Source: Lachnospiraceae bacterium UBA7027
Lineage (GTDB): Bacteria > Bacillota > Clostridia > Lachnospirales > Lachnospiraceae
Assembly (NCBI GenBank): GCA_002494135.1
Contig: DLBG01000058.1
Span: forward strand, 4,707 to 39,972
Direction: 5' to 3'
DNA length: 35,266 nt
This document shows positions 1-6,969 of the stretch, piece after piece. The notes below the pieces were generated by a model. That model made no database searches, had not been told where the DNA came from, and saw only the letters and a list, made by a program, of their open reading frames with translations. The translations under genes were made by a program, and so were the position numbers. The stretch's first letter is position 1. Each line of letters opens with the position of its first letter.

Positions 1-579
1 GGCGACTATGTTACCGCTTCCGACGGCGCGCACGGCACGGTACAGTCCGTAAACGTACTTCGTCAGACCGTCCGCGTGATTGTCGAGGAAGGTGATGAAA
101 GAGAAATCAAAGAATATCCGACTACGGAGCTTCAGTTTAAGAAAATGTATAAACGAAACGGCTCCGAAATGACGGATGAAGATAAAGAAGCACTGGCACT
201 TTTGGAACAGATGGAGAAGCAGGACCGTCTGGAGAAAGCCGAGCGTGAAGCAAATCAGGCCGCGGAGCGCGAGGCCAGACAGAAGAGAGCCGAAGAGCGA
301 CAGGCAAAGAAAGAGAAGTCACAGAAGGCATCCAAACCCGAGAAGAAGCTTCCCGGAGCGGTACCGGAGAATGTGGAAAAGGTGGAAACTCCGGACGGCG
401 AGAAGAAGAAACACAGAAGAAGAAACCGCAACAAGGGTCACGGAGGCGATCCGGAGAAGACCCAGAAAAAGGATGCGGATAACGCAAAGAACAAAGAAAC
501 AAACGCGAACCGTCACGGTCAGAACTCGAGACATAACGGACGCGAGCACAGAAGTCACAGCAATAAAGAGCAGGCATGA
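1..579 (+). CDS. ricT: RicT/YaaT-type PSP1-domain protein, C-terminal part
   Basis: The reading frame is open from the first base, so the gene starts outside the window. The first ~45 residues (GDYVTASDGAHGTV..., then VNVLRQTVRV) match the end of the PSP1 domain of RicT (YaaT). In Bacillus, RicT with RicA and RicF forms an Fe-S complex that supports RNase Y-dependent mRNA maturation and affects sporulation and competence. The remaining ~120 residues are a highly charged tail: an acidic/basic helix rich in E, K, R and A, then a Lys/Arg/Asn/His-rich end (KKKHRRRNRNKGHGG). The tail is low-complexity and could bind RNA, which is inference. The next gene overlaps the stop by four bases (ATGA). The neighbours (methyltransferase, rsmI) match the conserved Firmicute yaaT-yabB-rsmI order. 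Confidence 0.82.
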   Translation, partial: GDYVTASDGAHGTVQSVNVLRQTVRVIVEEGDEREIKEYPTTELQFKKMYKRNGSEMTDEDKEALALLEQMEKQDRLEKAEREANQAAEREARQKRAEERQAKKEKSQKASKPEKKLPGAVPENVEKVETPDGEKKKHRRRNRNKGHGGDPEKTQKKDADNAKNKETNANRHGQNSRHNGREHRSHSNKEQA

Positions 580-1325
580 TGGAAGATTTTCTGAAAGAAG
601 GGGAGAGAATCGATTCCCTTCAGAGAAACGGATACGACATTATTCAGCATCCCGGTAAATTCTGTTTCGGAATGGATGCCGTACTCTTAAGTGCTTTTGT
701 GAAAATCAAAGACGGAGAGGAAGTTTTAGACCTCTGCACCGGAACCGGTGTATTGCCGATTCTTCTTTGTGCAAAAACAAACGGAAAGCATTTTACCGGT
801 CTGGAGATTCAGACGGAGTCTGCGGACATGGCAAAAAGAAGCGTGGAAATGAACGGACTTTCTTCGCGTATTGAGATAATGCAGGGCGATTTACTGGAAG
901 CAGAGGCATTGTTTGCACCTGCTTCTTTTGATGTGGTAAGCTGTAATCCGCCCTATATGGAGAAGCAGAGCGGACTGGTGAATCCTTCGGATACGCTGGC
1001 AATTGCAAGACATGAGATTGCATGCACGCTTTCGGATGTGGTAAAAGCCGCGGCGTATGTGTTAAAGCCGGGCGGAAGATTTTACATGGTGCACAGACCG
1101 TTCAGACTGGCGGAAATTATCCGGAAAATGTCCGCTGCGGGTCTGGAACCTAAGACGCTCAGAATGGTTTATCCGAAGGCCGACAGGGAACCGAACATGA
1201 TTCTTATCGAGGGAAGAGCCGGTTCGAAAAGCGGAATGACGGTGGACAGGCCGCTTATTATTATGGATGAAAACGGGAATTATACCAAAGAGGTGTCGGA
1301 TATTTACGGTCCCGGGGAGGTTTGA
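576..1325 (+). CDS. tRNA1(Val) adenine-N6 methyltransferase-like protein (TrmN6/YabB family)
   Basis: This is a 249-residue class I SAM-dependent methyltransferase. The SAM-binding loop LDLCTGTGVLP is at about 51-61 and the NPPY catalytic motif at 124-127, which marks amino-group methylation of adenine or glutamine. Length and the opening RIDSLQRNGYDIIQHPGKFCFG fit the YfiC/TrmN6 family; E. coli TrmN6 makes m6A37 in tRNA1(Val), and B. subtilis YabB is the counterpart. The start overlaps the ricT stop and the stop overlaps the rsmI start, so the three are probably translationally coupled. Family assignment is firm; the exact tRNA substrate is inferred from homologues. Confidence 0.88.
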   Translation: MMEDFLKEGERIDSLQRNGYDIIQHPGKFCFGMDAVLLSAFVKIKDGEEVLDLCTGTGVLPILLCAKTNGKHFTGLEIQTESADMAKRSVEMNGLSSRIEIMQGDLLEAEALFAPASFDVVSCNPPYMEKQSGLVNPSDTLAIARHEIACTLSDVVKAAAYVLKPGGRFYMVHRPFRLAEIIRKMSAAGLEPKTLRMVYPKADREPNMILIEGRAGSKSGMTVDRPLIIMDENGNYTKEVSDIYGPGEV

Positions 1326-2170
1326 TGGCAGGAATGTTATATTTATGCGCAACGCCGATCGGAAATCTCGAAGATATGACGTTTCGCGTGATAAAAACGT
1401 TAAAAGAAGTGGATCTGATTGCGGCGGAAGACACAAGGAATTCCATTAAACTTTTAAATCACTTCGAAATCAAAACGCCCATGACAAGCTATCATGAGCA
1501 CAACAAATACGAGAAGGCGGAAGTGCTGATAGCAAAAATGAAAGAGGGCAGCAGCATTGCACTGATTACCGATGCTGGAACACCGGCCATATCCGATCCG
1601 GGAGAAGTTTTAGTCAGACGCTGTATCGAAGAGGGCATTTCGGTTACCTCCCTTCCGGGAGCCTGTGCGTTAATCACCGCGCTGACACTTTCGGGTTTAA
1701 GCAGCCGTCGGTTTGTTTTTGAAGGGTTCCTGCCTTCCGATAAGAAGGAAAAAGAAGAAGTGTTAAACTCCCTGAAAGAAGAGGAGCGGACAATCATTCT
1801 TTACGAAGCCCCGCATCATTTAAAAAAGACGCTTGCGGAGCTCTCCGACTGCCTGGGAGAGCGGAAACTGGTGCTTTGCCGGGAACTGACCAAGAAACAT
1901 GAGGAAGCAAAACCGACCACAATCACGGAAGCGATGGCCTTTTACGAAGAGAATGAACCACGCGGGGAATATGTTCTGATTGTGGAAGGAATGGATCCGC
2001 AGTTTAAGAAACAGCAGGCTGCAAAAGCCTTTGAAGAAATCTCTCCCGAGGAGCATATGAAACGCTACCTCGATGAAGGAATGGACAAAAAGGAAGCCAT
2101 GAAAAGGGTCGCAAAGGAAAGAGGAATCGCAAAGCGCGATTTATACAACATCCTGTTGACAAAGAAATAA
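1325..2170 (+). CDS. rsmI: 16S rRNA (cytidine-1402-2'-O)-methyltransferase RsmI
   Basis: This 281-residue tetrapyrrole-methylase-fold enzyme 2'-O-methylates C1402 in the decoding centre of 16S rRNA. It opens with LYLCATPIGNLEDMT and carries the family signature LITDAGTPAISDPG at about 80-93. A further segment, AEDTRNSIKLLNHF, is also typical. I chose the ATG directly after a GGGGAGG ribosome site; an in-frame TTG one codon upstream would add a single residue. The start overlaps the stop of the preceding methyltransferase (TGATG). The last codons contain the -35 element of the acpP promoter. Confidence 0.95.
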   Translation: MAGMLYLCATPIGNLEDMTFRVIKTLKEVDLIAAEDTRNSIKLLNHFEIKTPMTSYHEHNKYEKAEVLIAKMKEGSSIALITDAGTPAISDPGEVLVRRCIEEGISVTSLPGACALITALTLSGLSSRRFVFEGFLPSDKKEKEEVLNSLKEEERTIILYEAPHHLKKTLAELSDCLGERKLVLCRELTKKHEEAKPTTITEAMAFYEENEPRGEYVLIVEGMDPQFKKQQAAKAFEEISPEEHMKRYLDEGMDKKEAMKRVAKERGIAKRDLYNILLTKK

Positions 2171-2184
2171 CACAATACTATACT
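2156..2184 (+). promoter_or_regulatory. acpP promoter (sigma-A type)
   Basis: TTGACA (2156-2161) and TATACT (2179-2184) are separated by 17 bases. This is near-consensus for the housekeeping sigma factor. The -35 lies inside the end of rsmI, so acpP can be transcribed independently of the upstream operon. Confidence 0.85.
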
Positions 2185-2220
2185 CATAATCGAAACAGGG
2201 TTAGCAAAGGAGTTACGCAT

Positions 2221-2451
2221 ATGTTTGAAAAGATCAAAGCCATTATGATGGATCAGTTGAATATCGATGAGAACGACATTACGGAGGATACCTCCTTTAA
2301 GGATGATCTTGGTCTGGACTCTTTGGATTTATTCGAACTTGCAATGGCAATCGAAGAAGAATTCGGTGTGGAGATTCCCCAGGAAGATTTAGAGAATGTT
2401 GTTACCGTCGGTGATGCTGTGGAATTCATCAAAAATGCCGGAATCGAATAA
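2221..2451 (+). CDS. acpP: Acyl carrier protein
   Basis: A 76-residue, strongly acidic acyl carrier protein of normal length. The phosphopantetheine attachment site is Ser34 in the motif GLDSLDLFEL. The protein carries growing acyl chains as thioesters during fatty acid synthesis. An AAAGGAG ribosome site precedes the ATG. The gene is monocistronic here, with its own near-consensus promoter and a strong hairpin terminator, rather than sitting in a fab cluster. It is therefore a good candidate for the housekeeping ACP, although a second copy in a fab operon elsewhere cannot be excluded. Confidence 0.95.
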   Translation: MFEKIKAIMMDQLNIDENDITEDTSFKDDLGLDSLDLFELAMAIEEEFGVEIPQEDLENVVTVGDAVEFIKNAGIE

Positions 2452-2476
2452 TCGGCCGGAATAAAATGAACGGAAT

Positions 2477-2504
2477 GAGCGCCTTTTGCAGGCGCTCTTT
2501 TTTT
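2477..2504 (+). terminator. acpP intrinsic terminator
   Basis: A perfect 7-bp stem (GAGCGCC/GGCGCTC) with a 7-base loop is followed directly by seven T residues. It lies 25 bases after the acpP stop. Confidence 0.9.
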
Positions 2505-2515
2505 GCCTGCGGGAA

Positions 2516-2544
2516 TTGATTTTAGCGCCAAAAAAAATTATAAT
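2516..2544 (+). promoter_or_regulatory. Promoter of the DUF1846-AIM24 unit
   Basis: TTGATT (2516-2521) and TATAAT (2539-2544) are separated by 17 bases. The -10 is perfect and the -35 matches four of six. It lies between the acpP terminator and the DUF1846 gene. Confidence 0.8.
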
Positions 2545-2586
2545 GGATAGTGATTTTATTAATCAAGAAACAAGGGGATTACTCGG

Positions 2587-4071
2587 ATGAAAAAGATTGG
2601 ATTTGATAACGACAAATACTTAAAGATGCAGTCGGAACGCATCAAGGAAAGAATCGGCGCATTCGGCGGCAAACTGTATTTGGAGTTCGGCGGCAAGCTG
2701 TTCGACGATTATCATGCATCCCGCGTGCTGCCCGGATTTAAACCGGACAGTAAAATCAAGATGCTGACACAGCTTAAAGACGAGGCCGAAATCGTAATCG
2801 TTATTTCCGCACAGGATATCGAAAAAAACAAGGTTCGTTCGGACCTTGGAATCACCTATGACATGGACGTACTCAGATTAATCGACGCCTTCCGCGGCTA
2901 CGGTCTTTATGTGGGAAGCGTGTGCTTAACGCATTTTGCGAACCAGTCCAGCGCCATTGCCTATCAGAAAAAACTTGAATCCCTCGGGATGAAGGTATAT
3001 CGTCATTATCCCATTGAAGGTTATCCTTCCAATATCCCGTTCATCGTTTCCGACGAAGGCTACGGAAAGAACGAGTATATCGAAACTTCGAGATCTTTGG
3101 TTGTCATCACCGCACCCGGACCCGGAAGCGGTAAAATGGCCACCTGCTTATCTCAGGTTTATCACGAATATAAGCGCGGCATCAAAGCGGGCTATGCAAA
3201 ATACGAGACCTTCCCCATCTGGAATCTTCCCTTAAAGCATCCCGTAAACCTTGCATATGAAGCAGCCACCGCGGACTTAAACGACGTCAACATGATTGAT
3301 CCGTTCCATCTGGAAGCGTACGGGGAGACCACCGTTAATTACAACCGTGACGTGGAAGTGTTCCCTGTTTTAAATGCCATGTTCGAGAAAATCATGGGTG
3401 AATCACCCTACAAGTCACCGACGGACATGGGCGTCAACATGGCGGGCTTCGGCATTGTGGACGATGAGGTCTGCAGAGAAGCCAGCAAACAGGAAATCAT
3501 CCGTCGCTATTACAACACCAGATGTCAGATTCTGCAGGGACATGCGGATATGGATCAGGTATTTAAAATTGAACTTCTGATGAAGCAGGCGGGAATCTCC
3601 GTGGATGACAGAGCGGTAGTCAGCGCGGCAATGGTTAAGGCAGAGGCTACCGGAGAACCGGCAGCCGCAATGGAACTTCCGGACGGCAGAATCGTTACCG
3701 GAAAAACATCCTCTCTGCTCGGCGCATCCTCCGCACTTTTGTTAAATGCTTTAAAGGCACTGGCCGGCATCGATGACGAGGCGGAACTGATTGCTCCCGC
3801 AACCATCGAACCGATTCAGGATTTAAAGGTAAATCATCTGGGCAACCATAATCCCAGACTGCATACGGACGAAGTGCTGATTGCACTTTCCATCTGCGCG
3901 ACCACGGATGAGAGAGCGGAACTTGCAATGCAGCAGATTCAGTCCTTAAAAGGCTGCGAGGTACATTCCAGTGTGATCCTCTCGCCGGTGGATATAAATG
4001 TATTCCGGAAACTCGGGGTTAATTTAACCTGCGAGCCGGTTTATCAGAATAAGAAACTTTATCATCACTAA
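2587..4071 (+). CDS. DUF1846 (UPF0371) family protein
   Basis: The 494-residue length and the opening (KIGFDNDKYLKMQSERIKER, then LYLEFGGKLFDDYHASRVLPGF) are characteristic of DUF1846. These proteins are common in Firmicutes and are predicted to be soluble. Members have solved structures with a P-loop-like core, but I know of no firmly established reaction. The segment ITAPGPGSGKMATCLSQ, about residues 177-193, is a glycine-rich loop with GSGK that could bind a nucleotide or phosphate. There is no signal peptide or membrane segment. A ribosome site (AGGGGATTACTCGG) precedes the ATG. The following TIGR00266 gene starts 15 bases after the stop, so the pair is probably co-transcribed. Confidence 0.9.
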   Translation: MKKIGFDNDKYLKMQSERIKERIGAFGGKLYLEFGGKLFDDYHASRVLPGFKPDSKIKMLTQLKDEAEIVIVISAQDIEKNKVRSDLGITYDMDVLRLIDAFRGYGLYVGSVCLTHFANQSSAIAYQKKLESLGMKVYRHYPIEGYPSNIPFIVSDEGYGKNEYIETSRSLVVITAPGPGSGKMATCLSQVYHEYKRGIKAGYAKYETFPIWNLPLKHPVNLAYEAATADLNDVNMIDPFHLEAYGETTVNYNRDVEVFPVLNAMFEKIMGESPYKSPTDMGVNMAGFGIVDDEVCREASKQEIIRRYYNTRCQILQGHADMDQVFKIELLMKQAGISVDDRAVVSAAMVKAEATGEPAAAMELPDGRIVTGKTSSLLGASSALLLNALKALAGIDDEAELIAPATIEPIQDLKVNHLGNHNPRLHTDEVLIALSICATTDERAELAMQQIQSLKGCEVHSSVILSPVDINVFRKLGVNLTCEPVYQNKKLYHH

Positions 4072-4086
4072 AAGGAGGAATTTAAA

Positions 4087-4764
4087 ATGAAGTATGACAT
4101 TCAAGGAAGTCCTTTTCCCGCAGTTGTATGTACGATGGAAGCAGGAAAAAGCGTTCGCTGCCAGAAAGGTGCCATGGCATGGATGAGCCCCAATATGGAG
4201 ATGCAGACCAAGGGCGGCGGACTCGGAAAAATGTTCGGTAAAATGGTTACCGGCGAGTCTTTATTTGAGAACATCTATACCGCACAGGGCGGAGAGGGAA
4301 TGATCGCATTCACTACCGGCGTACCCGGCGTGATTATCCCGTTTGAACTGAACGGATCCAACTGCATTATTGCTCAGAAATCCGCGTTCCTTGCCTGCGA
4401 CGATCCCGTGCAGATGGAAGTTTCCTTCCAGAAAAAAATCGGTGCAGGTTTCTTCGGCGGTGAAGGATTCATTATGCAGAAGTTTACCGGTGTCGGAACG
4501 GTTCTTCTTGAGGCAGACGGAAGCGTAATCTCCTACGATCTCGCACCCGGACAGACAATGATCTGCGGAACAGGCGCACTTTGCGCAATGGAATCCACCG
4601 TACAGATGGACATCGAAACCGTTAAAGGACTCGGAAACATGCTTGCCGGCGGTGAAGGCTTCTTTAACACCAAGCTTACCGGCCCCGGAAAAATCTGGTT
4701 ACAGACCATGCCTGTATTTGATCTGGCAGGAGCCATTGCTCCCTATATTCCTTCCAAGGGATGA
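4087..4764 (+). CDS. TIGR00266 / AIM24 family protein
   Basis: This 225-residue all-beta protein has the glycine-rich repeats of the AIM24/TIGR00266 family (GGGLGKMFGKMVTGESLF, GAGFFGGEGFIMQKFTG, LAGGEGFFNTKLTGPG). These repeats form a trimeric beta-roll in solved homologues. The mitochondrial relative Aim24 affects inner membrane organisation; the bacterial role is unknown to me. No signal peptide or transmembrane segment is visible. AAAAGGAGG sits at ideal distance before the ATG. It is the second gene of a two-gene unit with DUF1846 and is followed by a hairpin. Confidence 0.88.
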   Translation: MKYDIQGSPFPAVVCTMEAGKSVRCQKGAMAWMSPNMEMQTKGGGLGKMFGKMVTGESLFENIYTAQGGEGMIAFTTGVPGVIIPFELNGSNCIIAQKSAFLACDDPVQMEVSFQKKIGAGFFGGEGFIMQKFTGVGTVLLEADGSVISYDLAPGQTMICGTGALCAMESTVQMDIETVKGLGNMLAGGEGFFNTKLTGPGKIWLQTMPVFDLAGAIAPYIPSKG

Positions 4765-4790
4765 TGTCAAAATACCAACGATAAATGATG

Positions 4791-4822
4791 AAGTGCCGCC
4801 GGAGTATCCCTGCGGCACTTTT
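4791..4822 (+). terminator. Probable terminator after the TIGR00266 gene
   Basis: A 9-bp stem (AAGTGCCGC/GCGGCACTT) with a 12-base loop is followed by a short T run. The T-tract is brief, so termination may be partial. Its position argues against translation starting upstream of it for the next gene. Confidence 0.62.
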
Positions 4823-4856
4823 GATAAAGAAAAAGGGCGGATTCGGAGAGGACTTC

Positions 4857-6077
4857 ATGAAAAACGAAAGAACGGGATGCAATACGGAACTGATTTATGA
4901 GCGGGATGCGTATGTGACACATTTTACATCCGTGGTTCTTGATGCCTTCGAAACCACAGAAGGGTTTATTGCACTGGAACTGAAGGAAAGCTGTTTCTTT
5001 CCGGAAGGCGGCGGACAGAGTGCGGACGAAGGTTTTATTGACGGCTGCCCGGTTACGGACGTACAGCGGGTGGACGGACGCGTTTTGCATACCGTAAAAA
5101 TCGAGGACGGGAAGCATTTTGCACCCGGACAGGAAGTAACGGGAGAAGTGGATTTCGCCCTTCGTTTTCTTCGTATGCAGAATCACATTGCGGAGCATCT
5201 TTTCTGCGGAATCGCCAATCAAAGATTCGGTTACGACAATGTAGGGTTCCACTTATCGGATGTGGTCACTTTCGATCTGGACGGTCCCCTGACCGGAGAA
5301 GAGATTGCATCCATTGAAGAAAAATGCAATGAGGTGATCTGGGAGAATGTTCCGGTCATCGTTCATTTTCCGACGCCGGAAGAGGCGGCCGGAATGTCGT
5401 TTCGAAGCAAGTTAGAGCTCGAAGACGGGGTGCGGCTTGTGGAAATCAAAGGGTACGATTTATGTGCCTGTTGTGCACCCGCGCTTCGAAGTACGGGTGA
5501 AATCGGTATCATCAAGGTGATTGATTTTATGCCGCACAGAGGCGGAACGAGAATCACTCTGATTGCGGGAAGGGATGCTTACAAAGATTACCGCATGCTT
5601 GATGAAGAAACGGGTGAACTGATGAAGCTTTTCTCCGCAAAGCGGAATCTCGTTGCGGATGCCGCGGCGGACTTTTCCCAAAAGAGCCTTGCGATGCATG
5701 CACAAATAACGGAACTGAAAAAAGAAATAACCGCTTTGTATATTCGTGAGGTGAAGGACGTAATCCGCGCACGGAATGACGGAGACATCATCGGCATGAT
5801 TTATCCTGCCGCGGATGAGGTGCAGTCACGCAACGTAATCAATGAGTGCGTGAAGGATTATGACGGAATTCTCTGCATTTTTCGGGGAAACGACGCAGAC
5901 GGATACCGTTATGTCTGCGGACGCAGGGAAGCGGGAGAATATTCCTTAAAAGAACTCGCAGCCTCGATGAAAAAGGCTTTCGGCGGCAGCGGCGGCGGAA
6001 GCGAGATTATGATTCAGGGATCCGCACCGGCAAAAAAAGAAATCATTGAAGCATTCTTTCAAAAGGAAGAGAAGTAG
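4857..6077 (+). CDS. AlaX-like alanyl-tRNA editing protein with DHHA1 domain
   Basis: A 406-residue stand-alone homologue of the alanyl-tRNA synthetase editing region (AlaX-L type), expected to hydrolyse mischarged Ser- or Gly-tRNA(Ala). Visible features are the editing-domain motif FFPEGGGQSAD (48-58), zinc ligands H110 and H114 in NHIAEH, a Cys-rich second site CACCAPAL (203-210) followed by STGEIG, a helical linker, and a C-terminal DHHA1 domain with the Gly-rich stretch GGSGGGS. In relatives the second site reads CxxxH; here the residue four after C205 is Ala209, so one zinc ligand appears lost. I chose the ATG after GGAGAGGA. An in-frame ATG 24 codons upstream would place the terminator hairpin inside the gene. 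Confidence 0.85.
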   Translation: MKNERTGCNTELIYERDAYVTHFTSVVLDAFETTEGFIALELKESCFFPEGGGQSADEGFIDGCPVTDVQRVDGRVLHTVKIEDGKHFAPGQEVTGEVDFALRFLRMQNHIAEHLFCGIANQRFGYDNVGFHLSDVVTFDLDGPLTGEEIASIEEKCNEVIWENVPVIVHFPTPEEAAGMSFRSKLELEDGVRLVEIKGYDLCACCAPALRSTGEIGIIKVIDFMPHRGGTRITLIAGRDAYKDYRMLDEETGELMKLFSAKRNLVADAAADFSQKSLAMHAQITELKKEITALYIREVKDVIRARNDGDIIGMIYPAADEVQSRNVINECVKDYDGILCIFRGNDADGYRYVCGRREAGEYSLKELAASMKKAFGGSGGGSEIMIQGSAPAKKEIIEAFFQKEEK

Positions 6078-6083
6078 ATCCGA

Positions 6084-6965
6084 ATGGACAGGAATTATCA
6101 AAGAACAAAGGGAATAGTCTGCATTGTGCTTTCGGCATTCTGCTTTGCCACCATGAACCTTTTTATCAGACTCTCGGGGGAACTGCCGACCTGGCAGAAA
6201 GGGTTCTTCCGGAATGCGGTGGCTTTGATTGTTGCGTCCTTCATTCTCTTTCGGGAGAGGAAGAAGCCGGGGATGAAAATCACGAAGAAGAATATTCTTC
6301 TGCTGATTCTTCGGGCTACGGCAGGGACAATCGGATTTCTGGCAAATTTTTACTGTGTGGACCGGATGAATATTTCCGATGCATCGATGCTCAATAAACT
6401 GGCGCCTTTTTTTACGATTATCTTTTCCGCGATTTTTATTAAGGAAAGTGCAAAGTGGTATCAGTGGCTGGCGGTTGTGGTGGCTTTTTTGGGAAGTCTG
6501 CTGATCGTCAAACCCACTTTCAGCATGGAGATGTTTCCGGCACTTTGCGGCGTCATCGGAGGACTCGGAGCGGGTATTGCCTATACCTGTGTCAGAAAGC
6601 TCGGACAGATGGGCGTGGGAGGTGCGCTGATTGTGTTTTTCTTCTCTGCCTTTTCCGTTGTGGTCTTAGGACCGGTGGTTGTTTTTACCTATGTGCCGAT
6701 GAGTGCCGTGCAGTGGGGGTTCTTACTCCTTACCGGCCTTGCGGCAAGCGGCGGACAGTTCTTTGTAACGGCGGCTTATACGTATGCGCCGGCGAAAGAG
6801 ATATCGGTATATGACTATTTCCAGGTGATTTTTGCGGCGCTCTGGGGCATGATTTTCTTAAGCCAGAAGCCGGATTTATTCAGTGTTGCGGGGTATCTGA
6901 TTATCGTGGCGGCAGCGGTTGCCATGTATATCATTCAAAAGAAGCAAAAAATCGTAGTGGGGTGA
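6084..6965 (+). CDS. DMT-superfamily transporter (EamA family)
   Basis: A 293-residue integral membrane protein with about ten hydrophobic segments arranged as two EamA repeats, the usual drug/metabolite transporter layout. Near the middle of repeat one are LRATAGTIGFLANFYCVDRM and the typical end-of-repeat stretch NKLAPFFTIIFSAIFIKE. The substrate cannot be read from the sequence; family members export or import amino acids, nucleotides or other metabolites. The ribosome site is weak. The gene starts six bases after the AlaX stop and is followed four bases later by the debranching gene, so the three are probably one transcript without an obvious shared pathway. Confidence 0.85.
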   Translation: MDRNYQRTKGIVCIVLSAFCFATMNLFIRLSGELPTWQKGFFRNAVALIVASFILFRERKKPGMKITKKNILLLILRATAGTIGFLANFYCVDRMNISDASMLNKLAPFFTIIFSAIFIKESAKWYQWLAVVVAFLGSLLIVKPTFSMEMFPALCGVIGGLGAGIAYTCVRKLGQMGVGGALIVFFFSAFSVVVLGPVVVFTYVPMSAVQWGFLLLTGLAASGGQFFVTAAYTYAPAKEISVYDYFQVIFAALWGMIFLSQKPDLFSVAGYLIIVAAAVAMYIIQKKQKIVVG

Positions 6966-6969
6966 GCTT

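Noticed and set aside
176..658. 160-codon plus-strand Arg-rich frame
   Set aside because: Shifted frame of the low-complexity RicT tail; the Arg richness is a by-product of AGA/GAA-rich sequence.
4767..5252. 161-codon minus-strand open frame
   Set aside because: Antisense to the AlaX-like gene and the upstream terminator; the plus frame carries clear motifs.
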